Shown here: positions 20,533 through 29,950 of the stretch, piece after piece | Layout of the letters: each line of letters starts with the position of its first letter | Position numbering within the stretch: position 1 is the stretch's first letter | From: Mesostigma viride | Lineage: Eukaryota > Streptophyta > Mesostigmatophyceae > Mesostigmatales > Mesostigmataceae | Reading direction: 5' to 3' | Assembly (NCBI GenBank): GCA_009746045.1 | Contig: RPFO01000348.1 | Coordinates: 197,501-232,500 of the forward strand | DNA length: 35,000 nucleotides | Made by a program: the position numbers and the translations under genes | Notes under the pieces: generated by a model | Seen by the model: only the letters and a program-made list of their open reading frames with translations | What the model was told of the DNA's origin: nothing | The model's database searches: none

Positions 20533-20645
20533 CCTTTCACCTGTCACCGCCACACGTGTGTGTGCCCACCTTCATTAATTAGGATTCGCTGATACTCGTT
20601 TCCCCTCTCGCCTCTTTGGTCCGTAATTGGCTAATAAAATATATC

Positions 20646-21348
20646 TGTAACGACTAAAAATGTTGTGTTTGCAACAGCCTCAGTATCAACATTAGCGTGA
20701 AAAGATCTTTATACCTGGGTTGGAGTCGCGACAGATAACTTCACGTCCAGAGAAGCAATGAAGATGGATCTTCAACAGTTAAGGGAATGAGTCCCCACCC
20801 TTGTTAGACACAACAGACAAGTTATATCCAAGTCGACTATCTGTTGAAGTTATAGTCGACTTTTGGCAAGGGTTGTTTGATTGATGAAACAAGGAAACCC
20901 TTGAATTACACCATAGCTTTAGCTCTCACGTACGCACACATGCACGGCCGCCCCAAACAGGATAAAAGTCATCGTGCACGCAGCATCCATCCAACCCTAA
21001 CCCGGAAGGACCAATCAAAAGTGAGGATCACTCAAGATAAGATCTTAGCCTCCGAATCCTCCACACAACACAAAGCCAGCACATACGAAATCTCAATGAC
21101 CTGGAACCAAATCCACCAGGTACAACGGTACTGCAGAGAATCTATGACTGACTAAACAACACCATGCAAAGTACCCTACGTGGATCAGGCCACGACCAAT
21201 GAGGGTAGAACAATAGATTCGACAGATCTCAGCAGGCCCAATATCTATCAGACGTCGAAGCCTCCTAACTTCTCAAATAATTGTCCTAAAGAACTCATAA
21301 TAAGATTCAACAGTAGGAAAACTTTGGATGTAACATTTGGTTGTTACA
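20646..21348 (-). repeat. Chromovirus 3' LTR (about 703 bp)
   Basis: On the minus strand it runs from TGTAACAA (21348) to TCGTTACA (20646), the TG...CA form with short inverted ends TGTAAC/GTTACA. It is immediately preceded in element orientation by a polypurine tract. It contains a perfect 11-bp stem with an 11-nt loop (20830-20840 / 20852-20862, aagtcgactat). The boundaries are inferred from these ends because no second LTR is available for comparison. Confidence 0.75.
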
Positions 21349-21363
21349 TATCTCCCCCTCAAG
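21349..21363 (-). promoter_or_regulatory. Polypurine tract for plus-strand priming
   Basis: Minus strand reads cttgagggggagata and is followed directly by the LTR terminus TGTAACAA. This is the position and composition expected of an LTR-retrotransposon PPT. Confidence 0.8.
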
Positions 21364-21752
21364 ACAGGAACTCCCAGTTCCTAGAAGCCAAGAAGAATAA
21401 AACAACAACCTCCACAAAACAACACAACAATAAACAGGAAGTCCACCACCTCTTGGGACAAGCAAGTGGGTTTTTACATCCCCAAAGGGCCTCCTATCTC
21501 AGTATCATCTGATCATGTCAACCCTGAATAAGACAAATTCACCCACAGATGAAATGTCATCAAGTGACTAACACACAGGCAACCATGCCTGGATAATACA
21601 ACTGCAAAGCTACCATGAACTCAGAACTGTCATTGCTGGAAATCTGGACTGGACATCAGAACTGGTCGCCTCCATTCTGGATCCCCACCTCACTCCACAG
21701 CCCATCTCCAACCATCCTGGAACCCTTCACAGAGTGAACCAATCCCCCTTCT

Positions 21753-22988
21753 TCATATCCTTCCCCTCGTTCCAAACACTGGGAAATGCTCCACCATGGA
21801 CACCAGATCTGGCCAGTTCCTGCTGACCTGAATATCCAAGCAGGTCTCAGCAGCCTTGCCCAACTCAGCTGAAAACCTACTGCACTGGGCAGGGTAGGAC
21901 AGAGTGACCACAGCCTGTCGGAGGGGATCGAAGACCCAGCCACTGGCAGTCTTATGGCGACATAGCCAGCTGCTATAGGCCCACCACAGCTGTAGAAAGG
22001 CCTTGATAGGCCCCCACCTGGCGCCCAAGATGGGTACCAGCACCCTCAAAGGTGTGAGCCTGGCCCTCAGCTCGTTAGGGAACTTTGGTAACTGCAGCCC
22101 CACAAAGACTGTGCTGTCCTTGTGTGGAAAACAAGACATCACAGAGCAGTTGGACGACGGAGTAAGGTCAAACTCTCCCTGCTTGACAGCCTGCTCAAGT
22201 AGCTCAGTGTAGGTCTGGGAATATCCAACTGGCTTGAGCCCTGCAAAGGCGAGTCTCAGGTCACTGGGCAGAGCCTCCATCAAGTCCTGGCCCTCCACCG
22301 GCCTCATGTCAAACGAAGGCCACGGGTACACTGCAAAGACGGTGTGCATAATGTAAGCCACCATAGGTGACCCAATCTCACAGAGACTGGGGGGCAGACA
22401 GTCAAGGGCCAACTCTACCATACCCTCAGGTACTAGTTCACCCTCCTCCACCACTGTCTGATCCAATGCCTGCATGGCTGTGTACAAGGATTTACACCAC
22501 TCGCACTGTCCAGGAGCACAATTACGGTGGTCCAAGAACTGCTCCACCTGTTTTGTTGGGACAGCTGACCTGGGCAAGTGTACCACCACCTTAGGGGGTG
22601 GAGGAGCCTCCGTAGGAGAGGGGACTGAGACCACCGGGGTGGGGATAGCCTCCTGAGCTACTGGAGCCTCAGAAACTGCAGGCACAGCAGAACCCACAGT
22701 TGGAATGTGCCCAGCCCTCAAGTGTTCTGCCATCTGAGTAACCAGACCCTCCACATTAATCAACCTGGTTATCAAGGCCCCGTGACGCTGCTCGTGCCGT
22801 TGCTGATCATGTACCATACGCTGGAACAGATTGAGAAAATGGGCTTCCACAAACCCAGCGTCTTCCTGGATCGAAGGGCCCGTGGCTCTGGGGCCAGCGT
22901 AGTCGTGCTGAAAGACATACGTAGCCCTCACGTCCTCTTGGGTTCGTGCAGGTGGCCTGGGTGTCCCCTCAGGATGGGAGTCGGCCAT
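21753..22988 (-). CDS. Extra ORF of the chromovirus, downstream of pol, unknown function
   Basis: 411 codons from an ATG in good context (gccATGg), starting about 50 nt after the pol stop at 23037; the frame is open further upstream but without another ATG. No stop or frameshift is visible, in contrast to pol. Visible features: an amphipathic, possibly coiled-coil segment (AHFLNLFQRMVHDQQRHEQR, residues about 47-90); a Pro/Val-rich linker (PTPVVSVPSPTEAPPPPK); a small Cys cluster (NCAPGQCEWC); and a helical C-terminal half with many Trp and Cys (LWWAYSSWLCRHK). No membrane segment or signal peptide is seen, so it does not look like an envelope protein. I do not recognise the family; a second structural protein is possible. 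Confidence 0.75.
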   Translation of the reverse strand: MADSHPEGTPRPPARTQEDVRATYVFQHDYAGPRATGPSIQEDAGFVEAHFLNLFQRMVHDQQRHEQRHGALITRLINVEGLVTQMAEHLRAGHIPTVGSAVPAVSEAPVAQEAIPTPVVSVPSPTEAPPPPKVVVHLPRSAVPTKQVEQFLDHRNCAPGQCEWCKSLYTAMQALDQTVVEEGELVPEGMVELALDCLPPSLCEIGSPMVAYIMHTVFAVYPWPSFDMRPVEGQDLMEALPSDLRLAFAGLKPVGYSQTYTELLEQAVKQGEFDLTPSSNCSVMSCFPHKDSTVFVGLQLPKFPNELRARLTPLRVLVPILGARWGPIKAFLQLWWAYSSWLCRHKTASGWVFDPLRQAVVTLSYPAQCSRFSAELGKAAETCLDIQVSRNWPDLVSMVEHFPVFGTRGRI

Positions 22989-23036
22989 GGCTGGCAACCA
23001 CAGACACAAAACACCAAAAAGAGGTGTTAGCAGTGC

Positions 23037-23918
23037 TCACTGGGAGCTATGAAGGGGAGCACACCGCTCAGAGCCCATGACATACCACTCAGGCAAGGTG
23101 ATACCATGACGCTGACAATACTCTAGTACAGCAGAGTGACTGTTGGTGAGATCAGACAACCACAGCCACGTAGCAGTCACCTCTAGCTCTCCCTTCCAGT
23201 GTACCTTAAACTGCAACTGTTTGGTACGACCTTTCCCCTTCACCCTGTGAGCCAACAACCGCTCCACTTCATAGATCTTCTCCCCCTCAGAATCCAATTC
23301 ATAAGGCAAAGGGGCAGACAATCTGCCTGGTAAGGTGTTGCGCCTGTACAGCTTCAGCTGGGCTAGGTGAAAAATATTATTCCTGAGCTTCCAGTGAGAA
23401 GGCACTTGGACCTGGACCACTGTACCATAGTGGAAGGTTGCCAACACTGGGTAAGGACCCAACCAGAGTGGTTGCAGTTTCCTGCATTGCTCCTTCTCAG
23501 GCAGCACTCTGTTGGCTTCCAACAACACCAAGTCCCCAGGAGCTACAAAGGAATGACTGGCCACCGTTTGCTGCCAGGCGTTAGTCAGGTACTTGTCCTG
23601 TGTCCTCAACAGCTGGGTAGCCACAATGCTGTGAGCCTCCTGGAAGGAAGCCAACAACTGCTGGACTGAACCAAGACGTCGCTGGAAAGGGCCTTCAGCG
23701 TCTCTGTCAGGCAGTTCCAAGTCGAATGGTGTCAAGGGACACTGGCCATTGCAGATCACGAAGGGGGACATCTGGTGAGGAGCCAGAGGAGAGTTGTTGA
23801 TTGCGAACTCTATGAAAGGTAGCTTCTTGTCCCAGTCCTTGTTGTCGTGGTACAATAGTGCTTTTGACACTCCCTGACAATTCTGTTCATCCTCTCCACC
23901 GCCCCAGTACTGGCACAC
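23037..23918 (-). pseudogene. Chromovirus integrase C-terminal part and chromodomain
   Basis: Starts within the integrase core (KKLPFIEFAINNSP, the usual helix after the catalytic Glu) and continues through the GPY-like module (LGPYPVLATFHYG ... NIFHLAQLKLY). It ends with a chromodomain: IYEVERLLAHRV, LQFKVHWKGELEVTATW, then the terminal helix. The chromodomain assigns the element to chromoviruses, which use it to target chromatin during integration. Its aromatic-cage positions are partly preserved (Y, W). A frameshift near 23890 separates it from the catalytic core. Confidence 0.9.
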
Positions 23919-24135
23919 CTGTATGCCACACCGAATGCCAGCTTAGTGTCTAGGATGTCAAAGAATGACTTCCAAAACCCTGACAGCCAAAGGGGGTCCT
24001 GATCAGTGATGATCACTCTAGGCATGCCGTGCAGACGGTAGATCTCCTTCATAAACAAATCCACACACTGTGCAGCGGTGAGATGAGTATTGCAAGGAAT
24101 CAGATGGCACATCCTGGAAGCCTGTCCATGACCAC
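23810..24135 (-). pseudogene. Chromovirus integrase catalytic core segment
   Basis: Middle of the DDE core in a separate frame: MCHLIPCNTHLTAAQC, then VIITDQDPLW (second catalytic Asp) and GAVERMNRIV (catalytic Glu). The usual QTERVNR context is altered to AVERMNR. Frameshifts near 24135 and 23890 bound this piece. Confidence 0.88.
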
Positions 24136-25340
24136 AAGGATCCTGTCATTGCCACCATCTGACATGGGAGACCACAGATAAAATCCATAGTCACACTGAT
24201 CCAAGGGCGCAGGGGAATGGGCATAGCCATGGGAAAGATGGGCGTGGCTTGGTTCCTGACCTTATTTCTCTGGCAGGAGTCACAAGAATCCACATAGGCC
24301 TTAACATCCTGATAAAGGCCAGGCCACCAAAACCTCTGCTGCACCTCATGAAGTAGCTTAGCATAACCAGGATGACACGCAGTCACATCGTCATGGAAAC
24401 AATGTAACACTGTGGGAATGGCCATCTCAGGCACATACACTTTTCTAGTCACCGTGTGCTCTGCATCATGAGTGTGAACATACAGAACGCCCTCCCAGTA
24501 TTCTACAGGTCTATTGCCAAAGTTGCCCCTCTGGATAGCTGCAGTAGCCATGTCCTCCGTCTTGGTGAAGGCCTTGATGACGTCCAGCAGGGAAATATTT
24601 AAAGGATTAGGCAACACCAGGTCCTTGTCAGGTCCCAGGGGCTGCATCTGCATCTCCTCTTCCTGCCCAGGGCTAGCCACCAACTGCTTGGATGAGACAG
24701 TAGTAGCTATAGGCCCTTTTGACCTTGCCATCACCTGAGAGGCCAACACCTTGGACCGGCCTACCAACACAGGGTCCATGACCCACTTCCTGGGCCTACC
24801 TCTGCTGCGCCTAGCAGGGCCTCCCTCACCTGGCTGCACTGTGGGAGTGGGCACCACACCTTCAGGACTTCTCCTAAGACTGTCAGACAGTGACTGGACA
24901 CCCTCCTGGACGCCTGTCAACTCTGGGACAGAGCCCTGGTCGATGAGCATCACGGGACCACCGTTATTCCCTACAGGTGGTGTCAACAGTTGAGAAACCT
25001 TCTGGTTGTTGGCCTGAGCTCTAGTCAAGGCTCCACACTCTACCACAGAAATCAGGGCAGCACAGATGTCCAAGTCCTCATGAAAACTTCCCATCAAATC
25101 CCTCCTCCTGGACAGGGCGTCAGGCACCACATTCTGCGTACCAGGAATGTACCTCACAGAGAAAGGTCCAAACCCCCCCAGGAACTCCATCCATCCAGCC
25201 ATCCTCTTACTCATCCGGGTCTGTTCCAACACATGTACCAAGGGCCTGTGGTCAGTCATCAGGGTAATAGACTCGTTGCCCTGCCCATCCTGGCGCTGCT
25301 GGCCACAGAAAACTGAGCCCCCTTCAGTAGGTGTTCCCAC
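24018..25340 (-). pseudogene. Chromovirus RNase H end, linker and integrase zinc-binding domain
   Basis: Begins in the RNase H C-terminus (LMTDHRPLVHVLEQTRMSKR ... VRYIPGTQNVVPDALSRR). A roughly 200-residue low-complexity linker with an AT-hook-like RRSRGRPRKW follows. Then comes the HHCC integrase domain (VLHCFHDDVTACHPGYAKLL ... YVDSCDSCQRNK) and the start of the core, with the first catalytic Asp in VTMDFICGLP. It goes out of frame near 24135. The AT-hook-like motif in the RNase H to integrase linker is unusual. Confidence 0.9.
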
Positions 25341-26145
25341 TTGTGACAGGCCACCACCAATCCCAGCAGCTCCTGCTCATGAACAGGGTAGTTACGTTCT
25401 GCAGACGTCATACTCCTGGACATGTATTCCACTGGTTGAGGGCCCTTACCATGATCTTGCATTAGTACTGCACCAATAGCACCCTGTGAGGCATCAGACC
25501 TAACCTGGTATGGCAAGTCTGGGTTGGGGCCCACCAACAAGGGAGCAGTGGTAAGCTTCTGCTTCAACACATCAAAAGCTTGCTGGCATGCTGCAGTCCA
25601 CTCAAAGGGAACATCCTTCTTGAGCAGGGCTAACAGGGGACCAGAGATGGCCGCCATGTCAGGGATGAACCGTCGGTACCAGCCCACCAGGCCCAGAAAG
25701 GATCTGACATCATGAGCTGACTTCAACACAGGCCACTCCAAAACAGCAGAGACCTTGCTGGCCTCAGGAGTCATACCTGCAGCGCTCAGCTGGTAGCCCA
25801 GAAACTTCACCTCTTGGCCCCACTCCACCTTGGACCTCTTCACCGACAGATGATACTGATGGATCACCTTAAGGACCTCCTCCACGTTCTCCAGGTGCTC
25901 CCTGAAGGTACGAGAGTGTACCAGAATGTCGTCCAGGTAGACGACCACACAAGTCCTGAAGACCACCCTGGTAGTGTCACACAAGTGGGCAATGTCCTTG
26001 AACCTGGGGTTGCGAAGGTCAGGTGAGATCTGGGGCAGGGCATTTCCAGTCAGGTGGCCAAAGATGGCATTGACAAACATCTGCATAGTGGCAGGACTGT
26101 TAGAGGCACCCATGGGCATTACTGTCCACTGGAACTGTCCCCATG
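25259..26145 (-). pseudogene. Chromovirus reverse transcriptase (palm and thumb) and RNase H
   Basis: MPMGASNSPATMQMFVNAIF, a roughly 30-residue insertion, then the catalytic box VVVYLDDILVHSRTF (about 25925-25945), FLGYQLSAAGM, SFLGLVGWYRRFIP, and the RNase H start VRSDASQGAIGAVLMQ. The insertion between NAIF and YLDD (GNALPQISPDLRNPRFKDIA...) is longer than in typical Ty3/gypsy RTs. Frameshifts near 26145 and 25300 bound this piece. Confidence 0.92.
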
Positions 26146-26904
26146 GGTAGAAAAGGCCGTCTTGGGGATGTCCTCAGTAGCCACCCTGATCTGCCAGAAA
26201 GCATGCCTGAGGTCAAACTTGGTAAAGAAGGCAGCTCCTGCAGTCCTCTCCAGCAACTCATCAATTCTGGGCAGAGGGTACCTGGACTTGACAGTCACCT
26301 TGTTCAGTCCCCTCAGGTCAATGCACAACCTCCACCCCCCATCATGCTTGGGTACAAGCAAACACCCAGAACTGAAAGGACTGTTAGCTGGGAGGATCAG
26401 ACCAGCCTCCAACAGGCCAATAAGTATGGTCTTCAGCTCTGCCATCTCTGCAGGGCCCATCCTGTACATAGGCACAAAAGGAGGACGAGCACCCTCTACC
26501 AACTTGATGACATGTGTGATGGGTCCCTCAGGAGGATACTGGGGCATCTTGTCCTCAAAGATGGCTCCATACCTGTCCAACAAGGCATCATGCTGCTGTT
26601 GTTGCTCAGTGGTGACAGTAGAACTGACAGCATTGACAGAATGACCACTAGCAGACTCAGGTTCATTAGGCACCAAATGCAGGAAAAAGATGTGTTCCAC
26701 TGGATAGGTGGCCAAATAAGACAGAGTATGCTTGGCAGACCACACATGCTTCAGTAGGGCAGCCCGTTTCTCCTCCAAAGTCGGCTCTTGATCCACCCCT
26801 TTCGCACCTGCTTCCCCTCCCTTGCCATCATTGACAGCTGTCTGTGTGGAACAGCACTCAGTGGCTGTTCTTCTCCCCCTGGCAACACACAGGTAGCATC
26901 CCAC
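26119..26904 (-). pseudogene. Chromovirus reverse transcriptase, fingers region
   Basis: After a connector (LLDRYGAIFEDKMPQYPPEG) come the standard gypsy RT motifs PANSPFSSGCLLVPKHDGGW, RLCIDLRGLNKVTVKSRYPL and FFTKFDLRHAFWQIRV (first catalytic Asp in KFDLR). The frame is lost just after PKTAFSTHG, near 26145. Confidence 0.92.
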
Positions 26905-27368
26905 ACTGTCCCATCCTTGAACTGGACCACCCTGTCAGGCCAAGAAATAGCAGGATTGGTGTCAGACAACCATGGGATCCCCAAAATCACATCTGCTGCC
27001 GTGAGGGGAATGACATCTGCTGTCACTTCCAAAGTCTGGGATGAACAAACTTGGAAGATGAGCTGCACATAGCCAGGTGAGCAGCTTCTCCTGCCATCAG
27101 AATACTGCACCATGACAGGTGTGGGGTGGGCCAACACAGGCAACTTCAACTCCTGCACCAAGGATGCAGCAATATAATTACTGCCAGCACCAGAATCAAT
27201 CATAAACAAGCAAGCTGGCTGAGCCAAGGGAACTGGCACGTTGAGGAGCCTAGCCTGAAACTTGAGTAAGTGACCTGGTACAGGAGGACCCACAGGGACA
27301 GCAGGGTCAGAAGCACCCACAGTGTTCACTGGCCTAACGTCAACAGCAGGCAGGTCAGACCTGGCCAT
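26751..27368 (-). pseudogene. Chromovirus aspartic protease domain
   Basis: Retropepsin-like protease that would process Gag-Pol: active site FMIDSGAGSNYIA (about 27171-27205), then flap-region sequence and ADVILGIPWLSDTNP with the conserved ILG. Its ATG at 27368 overlaps the gag stop (27355) by 14 nt in a different frame. Frameshifted at the C-terminal side near 26815. Confidence 0.9.
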
Positions 27369-28175
27369 GACAGAAGGATGACCTGGGGACCCAACTAGTT
27401 TTTTGACTCAGGTGGGTCTGGGAGTGCTCCACTGCCTGATGGTGGAAGCTGCTCAGGTGGTGCTGGAGGCTCATCCTCGTCCCCCCATCCTCCTCATCTG
27501 CCAGCAGCTGCATGAGAGCGTTCACCATCCTACGCTTATCCTGTCTGCTGAAGGGCCGAGCGCGGGACTGGAACCTCCCAGAGGGCTGGAAGTTGGGCTG
27601 GAACCCTGGCTGCATCCGGTGATCGCCAGCAGGAACGCCAGGAGGAAGGTTGGGTGGCCTGGGAGATGGCAGGGCGCCAAAAGGTCCTCTCGTGGCAGGG
27701 GGAAACTGGTCCCGTCTAGGGCAGTCCCGTGCAAAGTGACCTGGCTGGTTGCAGATAAAACAGTTACCCTGGGTGGGATCCAAGGCATTGAGCTCCCCAA
27801 GGAGGTCATCCAGCTGATTCAGGGACTTCTTGATGGGTGGCACTGGCGTGGCCACAGGCTCCCACTTGACAGAAAAAGCAGGAACACGACAAAGGGTGAG
27901 CACATAAGACAACACCTTGTCCCATTGCCAGTCCACGTAATCGAACTGGGAGAAGTGCTTGTCCACATCCAGTCGCACGTGGGGAGCCATGCCATGCAGG
28001 AGTCTGTGAAGCGCCTCTGCGTCAGAGCATTGGGGAATCTTGGCTCTAAGGTTGGTGAATTGCTCCACGAACTGTGGCAGCGTCAAACCAGCCTGTGTAC
28101 AGTTAGCCAGTGCGTCCCGATCCATGCGAAGCTGATCCTGGGGTAACAGAAACCGGCGTGGAGAGGACCACTGCA
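27355..28175 (-). pseudogene. Chromovirus gag, N-terminally truncated
   Basis: The capsid-like segment RRFLLPQDQLRMDRDALANC, LTLPQFVEQFTNLRAKIPQC and EALHRLLHGMAPHVRLDV follows the usual retrotransposon gag pattern. The nucleocapsid zinc knuckle CFICNQPGHFARDC (CX2CX4HX4C, about 27730-27771) comes next, then a Pro/Arg-rich tail. The open frame runs on to 28434, but that part is antisense to the plus-strand ORF and shows no gag character. I place the break near 28160-28180. Confidence 0.85.
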
Positions 28176-28993
28176 GTGAACGATGCGAGGTGGGATGGCT
28201 GCTGATGCAGTGTGTGGGGTACCTAGCCTTTTCCAAGCCGGACAATGAGGATTTGTACCAAGCCAAGCTGGATGAGGCAAGGGACTTGCTACGAGATGCG
28301 CTTGCGAGGGTATCCACAGATGTGAACCCAACGGGAGAGGGCGTCCCAGATGCAACGGTGAGACTGTTGCTTGACCATGTCAAATTTTGTGGCATCAAAG
28401 AGGGCAACTGGATGTGCAAGCCCCCCCGCGTCACCGAGGAGCCAGCTTTTGCGCTTCTCGACCTCTCGTATCGCGAAGAAGCTCACCCCACGCCGCTGTC
28501 CGTCACCGACCGCATCAAAAAAGCGTGCCAGTCATCGCTGTGGGCACATCGTAAGCACGCCACGGAAGGTGAGCAGTATCCTGAACCACTGTGCTTCCAC
28601 CCGCGCACGTTCCTACTCGACGTCCCACCCCCATTCCTGGCCTTCTGCAACCTCCACAACTGGAAACACCTGCCATGCAGGAAGTACAAGGGAGGGGATG
28701 TGCCAGTGATAGTGGAGGGGGTGCAGATGATGGTGGATGGGGGCAACATGTGCACAGTCACATTGCACCTATGGGCGCTCATCCGGTTTCATAGTTACAA
28801 ACATTTCACGGCGCTGCTACCCGCTAGTGGTGCGGGGGGTGTGGAAAACTGGAATGAGCACGACGGGATAGCGGCGGAGGGCAACAACGGAGAGCCCCTG
28901 GCAAGGGTGCGGCCCGTGGGAAACGTGACCACATACCTCGAGCAATGGGGCTACCACATCGTGGCTGCGGGATACCAGGTTATACCTAGCTGA
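28136..28993 (+). pseudogene. Possible USP-like (peptidase C19) C-terminal fragment, 5' part missing
   Basis: Open from the stop at 28133 to TGA at 28991-28993; no ATG start is convincing (28190 is GTG), so the gene probably began further left. The last third reads VTLHLWALIRFHSYKHFTAL ... VENWNEHDGI. This fits the His box of ubiquitin-specific proteases (Y.L.A.I.....HF.A, then W..(Y/H)DD/G). An earlier segment, LLDVPPPFLAFCN, resembles the strand preceding it. The Cys box is not present. The left end is the chromovirus truncation point. Family assignment is by pattern only; it could also be an unknown transposon protein. Confidence 0.4.
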
Positions 28994-29050
28994 GGTTATC
29001 CCACGAGACGCCCCACCCACTTTCCACGCAGCCTGCTCTACAGCTGTAGG

Positions 29051-29150
29051 TGCACCAAGGGCACCTGCACCAGCATGATCTCTCAGAGGTCAAGGGGGGC
29101 CTGGCATGGGGTGGAAAATCAGCATTGCTATACAGCGGCTAGGGCATGGC
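29051..29150 (+). repeat. Dispersed direct repeat, copy 1
   Basis: gcacctgcaccagcatgatc...gggcctggcatggggtgg...ctagggca is about 85-90% identical to 29752-29852, some 700 bp away in the same orientation. The two copies could be ends of a small element. Confidence 0.8.
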
Positions 29151-29232
29151 TCCTTTGTGCTCTGATACATCACGGTGGCGCAGGTGCACTTCGTGCACCT
29201 GGAGCAGGTGTATTTAACTGACATTACATCCT

Positions 29233-29728
29233 GCCCTCGCAAGGAAGTAGCCCAGAATGTATTAAAGGCCATATGCACAGCTTCAGGGATATGTGCCACA
29301 CGCACCCCCAGTGGAGTCATGTAATGAATTAATTAATGAGGAACATGACAGAGAGTGACCATCTGCATAGGAAGCGCGGGGCTACATTCTTCATGCATCA
29401 TCCTTGCCAGCATGACACGTCCCAACTGTTGTATCGTGGTCCGCACACATGCCACCATTGTCTCGGTCAATGCAATATGCAAGACAGATTGGTGAATGAA
29501 CATTACTCTGTTGCCATGCAGGGAGTACATGTAGCACATATCCCTGACAAGCGCCATATGGCTCCCAATGCAGGTCTACCTAGAGATAGCCACGCGGCCT
29601 TCGCGTCTTTCCTCTCAGACAACTACCCTAGTCCTTCCACGGCGTTGGATCGCCATGCGCCCAGGCCTAGCTGTCTCACTTCATATGGCTTTTAATACAT
29701 TATTGGCTACTTCATGCAAGGGCTAGGA
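29233..29728. repeat. Nested inverted repeat
   Basis: 29235-29277 (ccctcgcaaggaagtagccc ... attaaaggccatatg) matches the reverse complement of 29683-29723. 29268-29300 (gccatatgcacagcttcagg gatatgtgccaca) matches the reverse complement of about 29527-29562. So two divergent inverted copies of one unit lie between the direct repeats, giving a fold-back structure. A non-autonomous element is possible. Confidence 0.7.
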
Positions 29729-29751
29729 TGTAAACTACACCTCCTCTAGGT

Positions 29752-29852
29752 GCACAAAGGCACCTGCACCGCCATGATCTCTCTGAGCTCAAAGGAGGGC
29801 CTGGCATGGGCTGGAAGATCAGCATGGCTATACAAAGGCTAGGGCACAGGCA
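29752..29852 (+). repeat. Dispersed direct repeat, copy 2
   Basis: Second copy of the unit at 29051-29150 (tgcacaaaggcacctgcacc ... gggcctggcatgggctgg ... ggctagggcac). Confidence 0.8.
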
Positions 29853-29927
29853 TGTGTACACCAGCTATAGCCTAGACGCGTACCTTCCACCCCATATGTC
29901 ATGCAGGCCTTCTATGCCCTCTCCTCA

Positions 29928-29950
29928 CCCCCCCCCCCCCCCCCCCCCCC
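29928..29950. repeat. C23 homopolymer
   Basis: Uninterrupted run of 23 C on the plus strand. Length is prone to sequencing or assembly error. Confidence 0.95.

Larger units (their letters stand above)
16783..20645 (+). mobile_element. L1-type non-LTR retrotransposon, 5'-truncated, decayed
   Basis: Domains in order: the end of an apurinic endonuclease domain (SDHYPL), a long linker, reverse transcriptase, a thumb/C-terminal region with SLRGRTLVVNQLLFSKVL and GGLGLHN motifs, then a Cys/His motif of the zf-RVT type. It is broken by in-frame stops at 17545 (TAA), 17677 (TAG), 18430 (TAA) and 20074 (TAA), and by frameshifts near 18625 (a G7 run) and 19350. ORF1 and the endonuclease N-terminus are missing, as expected for 5' truncation. 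The 3' end is AT-rich with aataaaat near 20634 and meets a chromovirus LTR at 20646. The left end falls between the NUP205 ATG and 16815. Confidence 0.9.
20646..28175 (-). mobile_element. Ty3/gypsy chromovirus, 5'-truncated, frameshifted
   Basis: Minus-strand element. From 5' to 3' it holds gag (partial), protease, RT, RNase H, integrase, a chromodomain, an extra ORF, a polypurine tract and a 3' LTR. No 5' LTR or primer-binding site is present. Gag homology stops near 28160-28180, where unrelated plus-strand coding sequence begins. At least five frameshifts in pol (near 26815, 26145, 25300, 24135 and 23890) make it non-functional, but all catalytic motifs are legible, so decay looks recent. 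No target-site duplication can be tested because one end is lost. Confidence 0.93.

Noticed and set aside
28180-28434. First roughly 85 codons of the long gag frame
   Set aside because: Antisense to the better plus-strand ORF and without gag character; gag is taken to start within the truncation near 28175.
29336-29695. 119-codon plus-strand ORF
   Set aside because: Overlaps the inverted-repeat structure; no domain or compositional support.
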